A stretch of DNA of 64,000 nucleotides from the NCBI RefSeq assembly GCF_010509575.1, contig NZ_CP048437.1, positions 1,240,001-1,304,000 of the forward strand, given 5' to 3'. The notes beneath the pieces are model-generated. The model made no database searches and was not told the origin of the DNA. It was given only the letters and a program-made list of their open reading frames with translations. The position numbers and the translations under genes were made by a program. This DNA comes from Faecalibacterium duncaniae. Its GTDB lineage: Bacteria > Bacillota > Clostridia > Oscillospirales > Ruminococcaceae. This document shows positions 23,250 to 31,846 of the stretch, piece by piece (the stretch's first letter is position 1; the number at the start of each line of letters is the position of its first letter).

Positions 23250-23325
23250 TTGAAGAACCGGCAAACCAGCCGAAAGGCTGCGACGCGAAGCTATAGGGCC
23301 TGTAAGATGGCAGCCAGTTGTATTT
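23250..23325 (+). promoter_or_regulatory. cyclic-di-GMP-I riboswitch (GEMM-I)
   Basis: The aptamer core is recognisable: GGCAAACC, a stem capped by GAAA (GCC-GAAA-GGC), GACGCGAAGCTATAGGGCCT, then ATGGCAGCCAGTTG. These are the conserved segments of the GEMM-I family, including the GAAA tetraloop that docks into its receptor and the P3 helix bases that contact the ligand. It lies just downstream of the poly-G promoter and about 40 bases before an intrinsic terminator, so c-di-GMP should control read-through into the secreted-protein gene. Confidence 0.9.
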
Positions 23326-23363
23326 CATCCGCTCCCGCAGGAGCATCTTAAAGTGTCAACCAG

Positions 23364-23402
23364 AGCGTTGCATCCGCCAGACGGCAGGTGCGGCGCTTTT
23401 TG
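23364..23402 (+). terminator. riboswitch-controlled terminator
   Basis: AGCGTTGCATCCGCC pairs almost fully with GGCAGGTGCGGCGCT around AGAC, followed by TTTTTG, 50 bases before the start codon. This is the likely expression platform. Whether c-di-GMP turns the gene on or off cannot be decided by eye. Confidence 0.8.
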
Positions 23403-23452
23403 TTTTGCCGGGGAAAGGTCTTTGGAAAAGTTTCTTTAGGAGGATGGTTATT

Positions 23453-25447
23453 ATGAAATGTAAAAAGCTTGCATTGCGGGTCCTGTCCACAGCGGCAGTG
23501 CTCTCCATCGTCAGTTCCATCGCCGCCCCAGCCTTTGCGGATGTGTATGACCTGACCAAGGGCGATATCAGCGTTGGATTCAAAAACAATCAACAGACCG
23601 TGACACAGACGGATGGTGATGGCAGATACGTTTCAGACGATAAGGGCGAGATCAAAGATCGTCTGGATAACGACGTGGTAATTACCACCAAGGATGCCGA
23701 GACCGACGAGGTGAAAACTACGGACAATACGGTAACGGTTAAATCGGATAAAGGTCAAACAGCTAAAGTGACGCTGGAGGATGTGAATATCAAATCTTCC
23801 GAGAAAGCTGCAATGACAGTTACCGGTAATGGTAGTGTTCAATTGGAATTGAATGGAAAAAACACACTAGACAGTTCCGATGCAGATGGTCATGCTGGCT
23901 TGGAAAAGAATGCGGTAGAAGGAAAAGGCTCATTGTATATTAAAGATGATGATAAGGATGGCGGCAGTCTGACTGCTACTGGTGGCGAAGGCGGCGCCGG
24001 TATTGGCGGCAGTGCGAAAACTTCCGACGGTAAGGAAAACAACGGCGTGACTACTTCTAGCGATTGGGGTAATAATATTGTTATCAATGGCGGTACGATT
24101 GATGCAACCGGTGGTAAAGGTGCCGCAGGCATCGGCAGTGGTGTAAATGCTTCGGGAGAACAGTATAATTTCTGGACTTCTGAGGAGTTTGTAACGATTA
24201 CCGGCGGTAATGTGACTGCAACTGGCGGTGAAGGTGGTGCAGGTATTGGTGGTGCAGAAGGGAAAAATGGCTTAGGCCTTTATTTTCGTGATGGTACGAT
24301 CAAAGCAACCGGCACAGGCGGCGGTGCCGGTATTGGCGGAGGCAGTGGAGCCGGTGCTAATATGGTCGAACTTGGCCAAAGTGGTGCAGGGGAGACAGAT
24401 ATGACGATAACGGCTGTCGGTTCTGCTGGAGCTGCTGGAATCGGAGGCGGAAAAGGCGGCAGATTGCAATCGTTCGCTTCCTATTCGGGAACTACAACTG
24501 CAACCGGTGGTGAAGGTGGCGCTGGCATTGGTAGTGGTGAGGAAGGCCAAGGTTCCGAGTTGTACCTCTGTGGAGGAACGTTTTTGGCCTACGGCGGTGA
24601 AGGTGCCAACAACTTAGGAAACGGTAAGAATAAGAAGAGCGAATCTGTGATTCATTATACGGATCCGAATAATCGCAGTGATCCGGATAATGTTACTATT
24701 GATTCCGAGGAAGTCGGCGAGTGGAATGTTGAAAACAAGACACTCGAAGTCAAATACAAAAAGGGCAATAAGGTTGTTTCCCGTGTGAATTATGCTGGCA
24801 AATGGACTGTAACTCGTGAGGCAACCTGCACAGAAGAGGGCAAGGGTACTTATACTGCAACGTATGATTCGGTTGATGGTACGCAGAAAACTGTAACGAA
24901 TGAAGTGGGAAGCCCTGCCCTCGGCCACGCCTTTGGCGAGTGGGTGCCGGACGGTGCGGGCCACAAGACCCGTACCTGCACCCGCTGCAATGAGAAAGAG
25001 AAGGCGGTAGACGAAAACTATGTTGCCCCGAAGCCGGGCGAGGAGCCGGCAGAGAAACCGGACGAAAAGCCCTCTGACACGGACAACACGCCGAGCGAGG
25101 GTTCCACCCCCGAAACGGACAGCACCGCAGAGGAGACCGTCTCCTATGCACCCCTGCGGGTGGTGGGTGCCCCGGCCTATGAGCAGACCGTGAAGGACGG
25201 CCGCGTGCTGATCGCGGTCCCGGCCCAGAGCGCAAGCCTGACCGGCAGTCTGCACGCCCTGAAGGAGCTCAAGGCCAAGGGTGCCGAGGTGCTGGTGTTC
25301 CGCACTCAGCTCTGTGAGAGCACCGTCTCCATCGACACGCTGCTGGCGCAGGGTGCAGAGACGACGATTTTCACCCTGACCCACACCAAGGAGGCCGCAA
25401 GCCTGACCGTGGGCGGCGCAGACCATACCGATCTGCTGAATAAATAA
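23453..25447 (+). CDS. secreted glycine-rich repeat protein under c-di-GMP control
   Basis: 664 residues. An N-terminal signal peptide (KKLALRVLSTAAVLSIVSS, cleavage after AFA) is followed by a polar region and then six imperfect repeats of the type TATGGEGGAGIGG between about residues 165 and 375, suggesting a beta-helix or solenoid. Next come a Trp/Cys region with CTRCNEKEKA, a Pro/Glu/Asp/Thr linker and a C-terminal domain of unknown type (YAPLRVVGAPAYEQTVKDGR). There is no LPxTG signal or membrane anchor. Start ATG 23453 lies nine bases after AGGAGG. Secretion and c-di-GMP control suggest an adhesin, matrix or carbohydrate-binding role; that is inference. Confidence 0.8.
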   Translation: MKCKKLALRVLSTAAVLSIVSSIAAPAFADVYDLTKGDISVGFKNNQQTVTQTDGDGRYVSDDKGEIKDRLDNDVVITTKDAETDEVKTTDNTVTVKSDKGQTAKVTLEDVNIKSSEKAAMTVTGNGSVQLELNGKNTLDSSDADGHAGLEKNAVEGKGSLYIKDDDKDGGSLTATGGEGGAGIGGSAKTSDGKENNGVTTSSDWGNNIVINGGTIDATGGKGAAGIGSGVNASGEQYNFWTSEEFVTITGGNVTATGGEGGAGIGGAEGKNGLGLYFRDGTIKATGTGGGAGIGGGSGAGANMVELGQSGAGETDMTITAVGSAGAAGIGGGKGGRLQSFASYSGTTTATGGEGGAGIGSGEEGQGSELYLCGGTFLAYGGEGANNLGNGKNKKSESVIHYTDPNNRSDPDNVTIDSEEVGEWNVENKTLEVKYKKGNKVVSRVNYAGKWTVTREATCTEEGKGTYTATYDSVDGTQKTVTNEVGSPALGHAFGEWVPDGAGHKTRTCTRCNEKEKAVDENYVAPKPGEEPAEKPDEKPSDTDNTPSEGSTPETDSTAEETVSYAPLRVVGAPAYEQTVKDGRVLIAVPAQSASLTGSLHALKELKAKGAEVLVFRTQLCESTVSIDTLLAQGAETTIFTLTHTKEAASLTVGGADHTDLLNK

Positions 25448-25488
25448 GCAGTCGGGAAACCAGCCGTTCACGTCGTTTTAATATCCCA

Positions 25489-25538
25489 AAAAACAGCAGA
25501 AGCGGGAGCCTTTTAACGGGCTCCCGCTTCTGCTGTTT
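25489..25538. terminator. bidirectional terminator between convergent genes
   Basis: A perfect 20-base inverted repeat (arms begin AAACAGCAGAAGCGGGAGCC) around TTTTAAC separates the secreted-protein gene from gltD on the other strand. Confidence 0.85.
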
Positions 25539-25581
25539 AGGATAGGAAAGAGAATGGTTCAGTAATGACCGGGATGCGGGC

Positions 25582-27060
25582 TTACAGGTTGGTGTAGCCC
25601 ATGAGGTAGCGGTCTACCTCGGCGGCGCAGTCGCGGCCCTCGCGCAGGCCCCAGACGACAAGGCTCTGGCCCCGGCGCATATCGCCGCAGGCGAACACCT
25701 TGTCCACATTGGTGCGGAAGTGGTCGGTGTCCACGCAGCCGCGGCCGGTCAGGCTGACACCGAAGGCATCGGCCACATAGCTCTCACAGCCCACGAAACC
25801 GGCGGCAATGAAGGCCAGCTCACAGTTGTAGGTGAACTCCTCGCCGGTGGGCACCATGTTGGTGCGGCCGGTCTCGGGGTCACGCTCGGGCTTGAGGTAG
25901 GAGATGACGGCAGCGGTCAGGTTGCCTGCATCGTCCTTGAGGAATTCTTTGACCGTGGTCTGGTAGACACGGGGGTCCTTGCCGAACTTGGCCATGCACT
26001 CGGTCTGACCGTAGTCCACCTTGAGCACCCGGGGCCACTCGGGCCAGGGGTTGCTGGCGGCACGCTCCTTGGGGGGCTGCGGCATCATTTCCAGAGCCAC
26101 CAGATCAGTGCAGCCCTGCCGCAGGGCCGTGCCCTGGCAGTCGTTGCCGGTGTCGCCGCCGCCGATGACCAGAACGTTCTTGCCCTTGGCATCAATGGCC
26201 CTGCCGTCGGCAAATTTGCTGTCCAGCAGGCTCTTTGTCACGCTGGTGAGGTAATCCACGGCAAAGTGCACGCCATTGGCATCCCGGCCCGGAACGTTCA
26301 GGTCACGGGCCTTTTTGGCACCGCAGCAGAGCACCACAGCATCGTAGCTGTTCAGGATACTCTCGGCATCCACGGCACCGCCCACATCCATGCTGGTGCG
26401 GAACTCCACGCCCTCGGCCTGCATGATCCTGATGCGGCGCTCGATGACAGCTTTGTCCAGCTTCATGTTGGGGATGCCGTACATCAGCAGGCCGCCCACG
26501 CGGTCGGCGCGCTCAAACACAGTGACGGCGTGGCCCCGGATGTTCAGGTACTCGGCCACCGAAAGACCGGCTGGGCCGCTGCCGATGACGGCCACGCTCT
26601 TGCCGGTGCGGGCCGGGGGAGGGGCGGCGTGGAGCCAGCCCTTGGCGTAGCCCGTTTCCACGATGGCGTGCTCGTTCTCGCGCACGGTCACGCTGCTGCC
26701 GGTCACATCACCGCAGGTGCAGGCGGCCTCGCACAGGGCGGGGCAGACCCGGCTGGTGAACTCCGGGAAGCGGTTGGTGGCGCGCAGACGGTGGAGCGCC
26801 AGCTCCCACTTGCCCTGATAGACCAGGTCGTTCCACTCGGGGATCAGGTTGTTCAGCGGGCAGCCCGATGCCATGCCGCCGATCATCATGCCGGCCTGGC
26901 AGAAGGGCACGCCGCAGTCCATGCAGCGGGCGGCCTGGGTCTGCTGCTCCTCGCGGGAGAGCCAGACGTGAAACTCGTTGAAATTTTCAATGCGCTCCAG
27001 CGGCGGGACATCCGTGCTGGTCTTGCGCGTGTAATCCATAAATCCAGTGATCTTGCCCAT
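25582..27060 (-). CDS. gltD: glutamate synthase (NADPH) small subunit
   Basis: 492 residues. The N-terminus holds the cysteine sets for two 4Fe-4S clusters (ARCMDCGVPFCQ, SGCPLNNLIPEWNDL, CEAACTCG). FAD and NADPH sites follow (VAVIGSGPAGLSVAEYL, VLVIGGGDTGNDCQGTA), and the end is ACGDMRRGQSLVVWGLREGR. It passes electrons from NADPH to GltB for glutamate formation from glutamine and 2-oxoglutarate. The ATG at 27060 follows GGAGGG; an open frame to 27273 lies inside gltB and is not used. It is 13 bases downstream of gltB in the same operon. Confidence 0.96.
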   Translation of the reverse strand: MGKITGFMDYTRKTSTDVPPLERIENFNEFHVWLSREEQQTQAARCMDCGVPFCQAGMMIGGMASGCPLNNLIPEWNDLVYQGKWELALHRLRATNRFPEFTSRVCPALCEAACTCGDVTGSSVTVRENEHAIVETGYAKGWLHAAPPPARTGKSVAVIGSGPAGLSVAEYLNIRGHAVTVFERADRVGGLLMYGIPNMKLDKAVIERRIRIMQAEGVEFRTSMDVGGAVDAESILNSYDAVVLCCGAKKARDLNVPGRDANGVHFAVDYLTSVTKSLLDSKFADGRAIDAKGKNVLVIGGGDTGNDCQGTALRQGCTDLVALEMMPQPPKERAASNPWPEWPRVLKVDYGQTECMAKFGKDPRVYQTTVKEFLKDDAGNLTAAVISYLKPERDPETGRTNMVPTGEEFTYNCELAFIAAGFVGCESYVADAFGVSLTGRGCVDTDHFRTNVDKVFACGDMRRGQSLVVWGLREGRDCAAEVDRYLMGYTNL

Positions 27061-27073
27061 GATCCAGCCCTCC

Positions 27074-30000
27074 TTACTTCTTCTTCTGCACAGCGTAGAA
27101 TGCTTCGATCTGTGCCTGTTCGCCGTCCAGGCCGCGCTCCTCCATGGAAGCGATGACCCGGAGCATCCGGTCGTAATCGTAGGGGAGGACTTTCTTGAAC
27201 TTGGGCAGGTACTCGCTGAAGTTGTCCAGGATCTCCTTGCCGCGGGGGGAGCCGGTGGCTTCCACATGCTCACGGATGAGCTCCTTCAGGGCAGCAACAT
27301 CGTACTTGTGCTCCACAGGCTCCAGGCTCACGGTCTCCTTGTTGACCCGCTGGTAGAAATCCCAGTTCTCGTCCAGAACGTAGGCCACGCCGCCGGTCAT
27401 GCCGGCTGCGAAGTTCTTGCCGGTCTGGCCCAGAACCACGACAGTGCCGCCGGTCATATACTCACAGCCGTGGTCGCCCACGCCCTCGACAACGGCGGTC
27501 GCGCCGCTGTTGCGGACGCAGAAGCGCTCACCGGCCACGCCGGAGACGAAGGCCTTGCCGCTGGTGGCACCATAAAGGGCCACATTGCCGGTGATGATGT
27601 TTTCCTCGGGCTTGTAGCCGATGCCCTCGGGCGGGCGGACGATGATCTTGCCGCCGGACAGGCCCTTGCCCATGTAGTCGTTGCAGTCTCCGGTCAGGCT
27701 GAGGGTCAGGCCCTTGGGGATGAACGCGCCAAAGCTCTGGCCGCCTGCGCCGATGCACTCGGCGGTATAGACATCGTCGGGCAGGAAGCTGCCGTACTTG
27801 CGGGTGATCTCGCTGCCAAAGATGGCACCCAGGGCGCGATCGGTGTTGGAGACCTCCAGCCGGACGCTCTGGGGTGCCTTGCTGCCCAGCTTGAACTTCT
27901 TCATCAGCACCTTCATGTCGAGGGTGTTCTCAAGGTGGAAGTCATAGGTGTCGGCAGGCACAAAGTGGACGTTGCTGTTTGCAATGGCCGGGTTGTGCAG
28001 GATGCAGTCCAGATTCATCTTGGCGGCACGGCTGCCGGCAGCGCTGGGCTTGACATGGAGCAGGTCGGTGCGGCCCACCAGCTCGTCGATGGTGCGCACG
28101 CCCAGCTTGGCCATGTACTCCCGCAGCTCCTGCGCCACAAAGGTCAGGTAGTTGATGATATACTCGGGCTTGCCCTTGAACCGCTTGCGCAGCTCGGGGT
28201 TCTGGGTGCAGATGCCCATGGGGCAGGTGTCCAGGTTGCAGACACGCATCATCACGCAGCCTTCGCACATCAGCAGGGAGGTGCCGAAGCCGAACTCCTC
28301 AGCGCCCAGCATACAGCTGATGGCAACATCGCGGCCGGAGAGCAGCTTGGAATCGCTCTCAATGCGGACGCGGCTGCGCAGGCCGTTCAGGATCAGGGTC
28401 TGGTGGGTCTCGGCGATGCCCAGCTCCCAGGGCAGGCCTGCGTTCTTGATGGAGGTGCGGGGGGCTGCACCGGTGCCGCCGTCGTAACCGGAAACAAGGA
28501 TGACCTGTGCGCCGCCCTTGGCAACACCAGCGGCAATGGTGCCGACACCGGCCTCGCTGACCAGCTTCACGTTGATGTTGGCGTGGCGGTTGGCGTTCTT
28601 CAGGTCATAGATCAGCTCGGCCAGATCCTCGATGGAGTAGATGTCGTGGTGGGGCGGGGGAGAGATCAGGCCCACGCCGGTGGTGCTGTGGCGGGTCTTG
28701 GCGATCCAGGGGTAGACCTTGGCACCGGGCAGGTTGCCGCCCTCGCCGGGCTTTGCGCCCTGTGCCAGCTTGATCTGGATCTCTTCGGCGGAGACCAGAT
28801 ATTTGCTGGTCACGCCGAAGCGGGCCGAGGCTACCTGCTTGATCTTGGAGTTGCTCTCGCTCTGGTAGCGCTCCTCGGGCTCGCCGCCCTCGCCGGTGTT
28901 GCTCCGGCCGCCCAGACGATTCAGGGCGATGGCGATGGTCTCGTGGGCCTCGCTGCTCAGGGCACCGTAGCTCATGGCAGCGGCTTTGAACCGCTTGACG
29001 ATGGAGCTGACGGGCTCCACCTCCTCAAGGGGGATGCCGCCGTTGGGATCATAGCTGAAGTCCAGCAGACTGCGCAGGTGCATGCCCTCGGCACCCATGT
29101 TGTCCACGGTGCGGGTGAAGTCTTTGAAGGCCTTGTAGTCGCCCGTGAAGCAGGCTTTCTGGAACAGATGGATGGTCTGCGGGGTGAAGAGGTGTTCTTC
29201 CTTGCCGCTGCGGAACTTGTGGGCACCGCCGTCGGCCAGCTCCATGTTGATATCCAAACCCAGCGGGTCAAAGGCGGCGTTGTGGGCAGCTTCCACATCC
29301 GCCTGAATGTCCTCCAGACCGATGCCGCCCACACGGCTGACCGTGCCGGTGAAGTACTTGTCGATGACATCCTTGGAGATGCCGACCGCCTCAAAGATCT
29401 GGCTGCTCTGGTAGCTCTGGATGGTGGAGATGCCCATTTTGGAGGCGATCTTCACGATGCCGTTCAGCACAGCCTTGTTGTAGTCATCCACGGCGGCGTA
29501 GTAATCCTTGTCCAGCAGACCCTCGTCGATGAGCTGGGCAATGGTGTCGTGGGCCAGATAGGGGTTGACGGCGCAGGCACCGTAGCCCAGCAGGGTGGCA
29601 AAGTGGTGCACCTCGTGGGGCTCGGCGCTCTCAAGGATGAGGGCCATGGCCGTGCTCTTCTTGGTGCGGATGAGGTACTGGGACACGGCAGAAACGGCCA
29701 GCAGGCTGGGGATGGAAACATGGTACTCGTCGATGTCGCGGTCAGAGAGGATGATGATGTTGGCACCGTCCTTGTAGGCGCGGTCCACCTCCAGAAATAC
29801 GCGGTCGATGGCTTTTTCCAGGCTGGTGTTCTTATAGTAATTGATGGACACCGTGGCGGTCTTGAAGCCGGGCACGTTCATGTGCTTGATCTTGAGCAGA
29901 TCGGTGCTGGTCAGGATGGGGTTCTGCACCTTGAGCACCTTGCAGTTCTCGGGCTTGTCCTCCAGCAGGTTGCCGTGGGCACCCACATAGACGCTGGTGG

Positions 30001-31609
30001 AGGTGACCACCTTCTCACGGATGGCATCGATGGGCGGGTTGGTGACCTGTGCGAACCGCTGCTTGAAGTAGTTGAACAGCGGGGGGTGCTGGTCACTCAG
30101 GACAGCCAGCGGGGTGTCGGTGCCCATGGCTCCGGAAGGCTCGGCACCGGCCCGGGCCATGGGCAGGATCAGCTCCTTGATTTCCTCGTATTTGTAGCCA
30201 AAGACCTTCTGCAGGCGGGTCAGCTCCTCGCCGGTGTAGCTGGGGACTTTGATGTTGGGAATCTTCAGGTCCTTCAGCCGGACCAGATTCCGGTCGATCC
30301 ACTCGCCGTAGGGCTCACGGCTGGCGTAGTATTCCTTCAGCTTCTCGTCATCCACGACCTCGCCCTTGACGGTATCCACCAGCAGCATTTTGCCGGGGCG
30401 CAGGCGGTCTTTCATCAGGATGTTGTCCGGGGCGCAGGGCAGCACGCCCACCTCGGAGGACAGGATCATCCGGCCATCCTTGGTGATATAGTAGCGGCTG
30501 GGGCGCAGACCGTTGCGGTCCAGCACCGCGCCCACCACGTCGCCGTCGGAGAAGAGGATGGCGGCGGGGCCGTCCCAGGGCTCCAGCATGGTGGCGTAAT
30601 ACTGGTAGAAATCGCGCTTTTTCTGGCTGATGTTCTTGTTGTTCTCCCAGGGCTCGGGGATGGTGATCATCACAGCCAGAGGCAGATCCATGCCGTTCAT
30701 CACCATGAACTCCAGCGCGTTGTCCAGCATGGCGGAGTCCGAGCCGGAGGTGTTGATGATGGGCAGGATCTTGTTCATGTCGTCCTGCAGGATGGGGCTC
30801 TCGATGCTCTCCTCACGGGCCAGCATGGCATCGGTGTTGCCCTTGATGGTGTTGATCTCGCCGTTGTGCAGGATGAACCGGTTGGGGTGGGCACGCATCC
30901 AGCTGGGGTTGGTGTTGGTAGAAAAGCGGCTGTGCACCATGCCAATGGCGGACTCATAATCCTCGTCCTGCAGGTCAAGGTAGAACAGGCGCAGATCGTG
31001 CACCAGGAACATGCCCTTGTAGACGATGGTGCGGCTGGACAGGCTGGGCACATAGGTGCCGTTGCTGGCCTGCTCGAACACCCGGCGGATGATGTAGAGC
31101 CTGCGGTCAAAATCAATGCCCTTGCTCACACGGGCAGGCTTTTTGATGAAGCACTGCCAGATGGAGGGCATACAGTCCCGGGCTTTCTGGCCCACGGCAT
31201 CGGGGTCTACCGGCACCCTGCGCCATGCCAGAAACTCAAGCCCCTCCTTGCGGGTGACCAGCTCAAACAGCTTCATGGCCTGTGCCCGCAGGTGCTCGTT
31301 CTGGGGGAAGAAGAACATGCCGACACCGTATTCCCGCTCGTTGCCCAGGCTGATGTTCAGCTCATCGGCCACCTTGGAGAAGAACTTGTGGCTGATCTGC
31401 AGCATGATGCCCACGCCGTCGCCGGTCTTGCCCTCGGCATCCTTACCGGCGCGGTGCTCCAGACGCTCCACGATGCTCAGGGCATCGCTGACCGTCTGAT
31501 GGCTCTTGCGGCCCTTGATGTCCACCACAGCGCCGATGCCGCAGGCATCGTGCTCGAACTGAGGGTCATACAGGCCAAGAGGCGTGGCGTTTTCCGTAAA
31601 TTGATCCAT
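27074..31609 (-). CDS. gltB: glutamate synthase large subunit
   Basis: 1511 residues. A class II glutamine amidotransferase at the N-terminus has its nucleophile in EHDACGIGAVV after a short propeptide. The FMN-binding synthase barrel has KPGEGGNLPGAKV and GGTGAAPRTSIKNAG, the 3Fe-4S cluster Cys set is CNLDTCPMGICTQNP, and a C-terminal beta-helix ends the protein. With GltD it assimilates ammonium delivered by glutamine synthetase. I take the ATG at 31609; one four codons upstream (31621) has its only possible ribosome site touching it. A promoter and an attenuator-like hairpin lie upstream. Confidence 0.96.
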   Translation of the reverse strand: MDQFTENATPLGLYDPQFEHDACGIGAVVDIKGRKSHQTVSDALSIVERLEHRAGKDAEGKTGDGVGIMLQISHKFFSKVADELNISLGNEREYGVGMFFFPQNEHLRAQAMKLFELVTRKEGLEFLAWRRVPVDPDAVGQKARDCMPSIWQCFIKKPARVSKGIDFDRRLYIIRRVFEQASNGTYVPSLSSRTIVYKGMFLVHDLRLFYLDLQDEDYESAIGMVHSRFSTNTNPSWMRAHPNRFILHNGEINTIKGNTDAMLAREESIESPILQDDMNKILPIINTSGSDSAMLDNALEFMVMNGMDLPLAVMITIPEPWENNKNISQKKRDFYQYYATMLEPWDGPAAILFSDGDVVGAVLDRNGLRPSRYYITKDGRMILSSEVGVLPCAPDNILMKDRLRPGKMLLVDTVKGEVVDDEKLKEYYASREPYGEWIDRNLVRLKDLKIPNIKVPSYTGEELTRLQKVFGYKYEEIKELILPMARAGAEPSGAMGTDTPLAVLSDQHPPLFNYFKQRFAQVTNPPIDAIREKVVTSTSVYVGAHGNLLEDKPENCKVLKVQNPILTSTDLLKIKHMNVPGFKTATVSINYYKNTSLEKAIDRVFLEVDRAYKDGANIIILSDRDIDEYHVSIPSLLAVSAVSQYLIRTKKSTAMALILESAEPHEVHHFATLLGYGACAVNPYLAHDTIAQLIDEGLLDKDYYAAVDDYNKAVLNGIVKIASKMGISTIQSYQSSQIFEAVGISKDVIDKYFTGTVSRVGGIGLEDIQADVEAAHNAAFDPLGLDINMELADGGAHKFRSGKEEHLFTPQTIHLFQKACFTGDYKAFKDFTRTVDNMGAEGMHLRSLLDFSYDPNGGIPLEEVEPVSSIVKRFKAAAMSYGALSSEAHETIAIALNRLGGRSNTGEGGEPEERYQSESNSKIKQVASARFGVTSKYLVSAEEIQIKLAQGAKPGEGGNLPGAKVYPWIAKTRHSTTGVGLISPPPHHDIYSIEDLAELIYDLKNANRHANINVKLVSEAGVGTIAAGVAKGGAQVILVSGYDGGTGAAPRTSIKNAGLPWELGIAETHQTLILNGLRSRVRIESDSKLLSGRDVAISCMLGAEEFGFGTSLLMCEGCVMMRVCNLDTCPMGICTQNPELRKRFKGKPEYIINYLTFVAQELREYMAKLGVRTIDELVGRTDLLHVKPSAAGSRAAKMNLDCILHNPAIANSNVHFVPADTYDFHLENTLDMKVLMKKFKLGSKAPQSVRLEVSNTDRALGAIFGSEITRKYGSFLPDDVYTAECIGAGGQSFGAFIPKGLTLSLTGDCNDYMGKGLSGGKIIVRPPEGIGYKPEENIITGNVALYGATSGKAFVSGVAGERFCVRNSGATAVVEGVGDHGCEYMTGGTVVVLGQTGKNFAAGMTGGVAYVLDENWDFYQRVNKETVSLEPVEHKYDVAALKELIREHVEATGSPRGKEILDNFSEYLPKFKKVLPYDYDRMLRVIASMEERGLDGEQAQIEAFYAVQKKK

Positions 31610-31681
31610 TGCCTTTCCCATCCTTATCTCTCAAAATATCCTCTGGGCCGCGGCACGATCCGCAGCCTCTTGCACAGAAAA

Positions 31682-31730
31682 CAAAAAAAGCGCCCCAGAA
31701 GGGTAGACTTCACCCTTCTGGAACGCCTTT
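31682..31730 (-). terminator. terminator in the 5' leader of gltB, possible attenuator
   Basis: On the minus strand GGCGTTCCAGAAGGGT pairs with ACCCTTCTGGGGCGC and is followed by seven T, between the gltB promoter and the gene. A small alternative hairpin (GGAAC, GTTCC) overlaps the left arm. No gene precedes it, so its natural role is to end transcription early unless prevented. Confidence 0.7.
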
Positions 31731-31745
31731 GTTCCGGTACCTATA

Positions 31746-31773
31746 ATTATACTGAACGCTGAAAATTTTTCAA
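31746..31773 (-). promoter_or_regulatory. promoter of gltBD
   Basis: Minus strand TTGAAA and TATAAT with 16 bases between, directly upstream of the leader hairpin. Confidence 0.65.
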
Positions 31774-31846
31774 GCGACAGTTGCACCAAACGTGAAAGCA
31801 CAATCGCAGCGCATCTTGTGCGGTTTGATGATGAGATGAAACGGAT

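Noticed and set aside
27047..31762. A 1571-codon open frame on the plus strand opposite gltB
   Set aside because: It is the mirror of a fully conserved glutamate synthase gene; GC-rich third positions keep the opposite frame open. The translation is His/Gly/Val-rich with no domain, and no ribosome site or promoter fits.
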